64,000 nucleotides of DNA, taken from Macrosoma leucophasiata (taxonomy: Eukaryota > Arthropoda > Insecta > Lepidoptera > Hedylidae). Positions 63,688-64,000 of this stretch are shown in pieces (position 1 is the first letter of the stretch; the number at the start of each line of letters is the position of its first letter). The notes beneath the pieces are model-generated. The model saw nothing but the letters and a program-made list of their open reading frames with translations, did no database searches and was not told the DNA's origin. The position numbers were made by a program, and so were the translations under genes. The stretch spans positions 15,880,001-15,944,000 of the forward strand of contig JAWQUS010000032.1 of the NCBI GenBank assembly GCA_036365455.1. Reading direction: 5' to 3'.

Positions 63688-63995
63688 AACTTCACGCCTG
63701 TATTCTCCGAAGGGGTAGGCAGAGGTAAATGCATGCATTCAAGCATACATGCAAACACCCACGATTTGCCGGTTACGTTTTGGCCCATTTTACAGGTGGC
63801 GAGCCTGTTGCCATATCCGGGCACATTACCAAACTTCGAGGTACTGGGCAATTTCTAGAAAATGGAAAAATCCCAATTGAACCTGAGATAAAGGACTTTA
63901 CACCATTATTTCTGATAGCCCTCTACCCGGGAATCAAACCCAGGACCCCAGCCTAGTAGTAGTGGCCTGCTACCACTAGGCTACTGAGTCAGTTT
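63688..63995 (-). mobile_element. S3 SINE, near full length, at the window edge
   Basis: GTAACTTCACGCCTGTATTC to CCACTAGGCTACTGAGTCAG; the head reads on the minus strand, close to the end of the window. Confidence 0.82.
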
Positions 63996-64000
63996 AGCTT

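Overview
This is eukaryotic, repeat-dominated intergenic or intronic DNA, almost certainly from a moth or butterfly. It is AT-rich, has no operons and almost no open frames, and is packed with transposable-element types typical of Lepidoptera: non-LTR retrotransposon (LINE) pieces of the I, CR1/jockey and RTE-like groups, several SINE families, MITEs of hAT, Harbinger and TA-target types, and Helitron-like ends. The order-level call is inference from repeat content.

The only long intact genes are two overlapping frames on the minus strand (16441-21506). They belong to one complete-looking I-clade-like LINE: ORF1 with zinc knuckles, and ORF2 with endonuclease, reverse transcriptase, RNase H and a C-terminal zinc finger, ending in a 16-base poly(A). 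It lies beside and probably inside an older, broken CR1-like LINE (15912-23941), which is itself split by a tRNA-derived SINE. The only host-gene signal I can support is a probable first coding exon at 33049-33180 (+): 44 codons, a good start context and a GTATGT donor. If it is real, the sequence to its right is probably intron.

Local labels used below. S1: a ~290 bp SINE-like family, about 30 copies on both strands, types A and B, whose 3' end matches the CR1-like LINE at 40743-41440. S2: a tRNA-related SINE with a tail shared between tandem units and often an inverted 5' end. S3: a second tRNA-related SINE of 310 bp. S4: a SINE with a 5S rRNA-like head. S5: a short element with an RTE-like tail. 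M7: a 214-224 bp element, four copies, each flanked by a perfect 7-bp target duplication.

Layout: 1-15 kb, decayed repeats, an RNase H remnant, two hAT-type MITEs, a Harbinger-like MITE and a large nested palindrome; 15-24 kb, the LINE stack; 24-33 kb, an S1 cluster and MITEs; 33 kb, the candidate exon; 33-45 kb, RTE-like and CR1-like fragments with nested insertions; 45-64 kb, S1-S4 copies, Helitron-like ends and MITEs.

I found no defence, biosynthetic or other multi-protein system. The interest lies in transposon biology: many insertions are datable by target duplications or by paralogous empty sites, one SINE appears paired with a LINE, and several 5' ends carry snap-back inversions. All family assignments come from reading motifs by eye; no alignment or search was run.
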